This document shows positions 5,645-6,857 of a stretch of 6,857 nt of DNA, piece after piece. Made by a program: the position numbers and the translations under genes. Positions within the stretch are counted from its first letter, which is position 1. Each line of letters starts with the position of its first letter. The stretch comes from an uncultured Bacteroidales bacterium (lineage in GTDB: Bacteria > Bacteroidota > Bacteroidia > Bacteroidales > UBA932): the NCBI GenBank assembly GCA_937890845.1, contig CALADR010000225.1, positions 1-6,857 on the forward strand, read 5' to 3'. Under the pieces are notes generated by a model that saw nothing but the letters and a program-made list of their open reading frames with translations, did not search any database and was not told the origin of the DNA.

Positions 5645-6857
5645 CATTCAAGTATTCATACGGACATATCTGGAAAGTCGCATATCCCATTCTGATAAGC
5701 CTTATTATGGAACAACTTATCGGAATGACAGATACTGCGTTTCTGGGAAGAGTGGGAGAGGTGGAATTGGGAGCATCCGCCATTGCCGGAGTATATTACC
5801 TTGCCATTTTCGTGACAGGATTCGGATTCGGGATTGGCTCCCAGATTATAATCGCAAGGAGAAACGGAGAACGCAACTACAAGGAAACCGGAAACATCTT
5901 CTACCACGGTGTCTATTTTCTGCTTGCCCTCGCCGCAGTAGTTATAGGACTGTCGGAAGTACTGTCTCCCTGGATTCTGAATAAAATAGTCTCTTCACAG
6001 CAGATAGCAGGCGCGGCAATGGATTATGTACGGTGGAGACTTATAGGGCTTGTATTTGCTTTTGTCACAGTGATGTTCCGGGCATTCTATGTCGGTACGA
6101 CTCAGACCAAGACGCTGACCCTTAACTCTATAGTAATGGTTCTGTCCAATATCCTGTTCAACTGGATACTGGTATTCGGACATTTCGGATTCCCGGCCCT
6201 TGGCATTACTGGAGCAGCAATAGGCTCAACCCTCGCGGAACTCGTGTCGCTCGTATTTTTCATAATCTATACGGCGCGCAGGACTGACTGCGAAAAATAC
6301 GGTCTGGACAGGAAAATCAATTTCAGCTTTGGAAAACTTGGAGACATCCTTTCCATTTCAGTCTGGACTATGGTACAGAATTTCTTTTCCATTACCACCT
6401 GGTTTATCTTCTTCCTGTGCGTGGAACACCTCGGCGAGCGTGCTCTTGCCGTATCCAATGTAGTACGTAGTATATCCGGATTCATCTGGGTATTTGTATC
6501 TGCATTTTCCTCTACCTGCAGTTCACTGGTCAGCAATCTAATAGGAGAAGGTCACCAGGACTCAGTTCCCAGCCTTATAATCAGAGTGATAAAACTCACT
6601 TATATACCGGTGACTGTCCTGCTGGTCGGGTTCTCAATATTTCCTGAAACAGTAATAGGAATATACACTGACATACCTGGCATCGTGGATGAATCCGTTT
6701 CTTCATTATGGGTTCTCTGCCTTTCATATCTACTTACGACTCCGGCACTTATATGTTTCAATGCCATATCCGGCACAGGCAATACCAAGACTGCCTTCGG
6801 TCTGGAAATGATAGTGCTGGTGCTTTATACAACATTCTGCATATTCATAATCAACGG
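5641..6857 (+). CDS. MATE-family multidrug/cation antiporter, 3' end outside window
   Basis: The frame opens at ATG 5641, overlapping the truB stop by four bases, and stays open to the right edge: 405 full codons with no stop. The product is very hydrophobic, with repeated membrane segments. The clearest are near residues 91-109, 134-152, 161-180, 186-210, 241-260, 321-340 and 355-375. Residues 31-39 (DTAFLGRVG) followed by LGASAIAG are the hallmark of MATE transporters, with D31 the likely acidic residue of the first helix. A second MATE-like motif, GTGNTKTAF, lies near residue 379. MATE proteins of the NorM/DinF type export organic cations and drugs across the inner membrane, driven by sodium ions or protons. 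Families run to about 440-460 residues, so only some 40-50 residues are missing. Substrate cannot be told. The overlap with truB suggests coupled translation in the rpiB-truB operon. Confidence 0.93.
   Translation, partial: MTFKYSYGHIWKVAYPILISLIMEQLIGMTDTAFLGRVGEVELGASAIAGVYYLAIFVTGFGFGIGSQIIIARRNGERNYKETGNIFYHGVYFLLALAAVVIGLSEVLSPWILNKIVSSQQIAGAAMDYVRWRLIGLVFAFVTVMFRAFYVGTTQTKTLTLNSIVMVLSNILFNWILVFGHFGFPALGITGAAIGSTLAELVSLVFFIIYTARRTDCEKYGLDRKINFSFGKLGDILSISVWTMVQNFFSITTWFIFFLCVEHLGERALAVSNVVRSISGFIWVFVSAFSSTCSSLVSNLIGEGHQDSVPSLIIRVIKLTYIPVTVLLVGFSIFPETVIGIYTDIPGIVDESVSSLWVLCLSYLLTTPALICFNAISGTGNTKTAFGLEMIVLVLYTTFCIFIIN

Noticed and set aside
1..6857. tRNA or rRNA genes, CRISPR arrays, insertion sequences, phage or defence genes
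   Set aside because: Nothing of this kind is visible. Coding frames with recognised families fill nearly the whole window, and no direct-repeat arrays or terminal inverted repeats were seen.

Overview
The window reads as chromosomal DNA from a member of the Bacteroidota, probably Bacteroidales. The reasons are a TAnnTTTG-type -7 promoter element (TACCTTTG before rpiB), A/T-rich leaders mostly lacking Shine-Dalgarno sites, a LytS-like kinase paired with a LytTR regulator of the type common in that phylum, and TruB and HutH sequences that look bacteroidal to me. No assignment below order is attempted. All seven genes lie on the + strand, and the window is almost entirely coding.

Region 1 (1-1364) is a two-component system. 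It holds the C-terminal part of a LytS/YehU-type sensor histidine kinase, whose N-terminal sensor lies outside the window, and nine bases later a complete LytTR-type response regulator. Region 2 (1387-4135) is a histidine-degradation pair: histidine ammonia-lyase (hutH) and imidazolonepropionase (hutI), separated by 7 bases. The regulator and hutH are only 22 bases apart with no recognisable promoter or terminator between them, so all four genes could be one transcript. Urocanate hydratase (hutU), the step between HutH and HutI, is absent from the window, as are the formimidoylglutamate-processing genes.

Region 3 (4136-4230) is the only sizeable intergenic gap. It holds a 13-bp perfect inverted repeat whose left arm overlaps a consensus Bacteroidota -7 box. 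It therefore appears to close the hut transcript and open the next one.

Region 4 (4231-6857) is a housekeeping-like operon. It contains rpiB (ribose-5-phosphate isomerase B), truB (tRNA pseudouridine-55 synthase, with a TTG start and two apparent insertions) and a MATE-family multidrug/cation antiporter, which overlaps truB by four bases and runs off the right end.

I see no tRNA, rRNA, CRISPR array, insertion sequence or phage gene. The content is mostly ordinary core metabolism. The points most worth a second look are the kinase/regulator next to hut genes, the separated hut pathway, the promoter-hairpin overlap and the unusual TruB architecture. I did not find convincing evidence of a new biological system.
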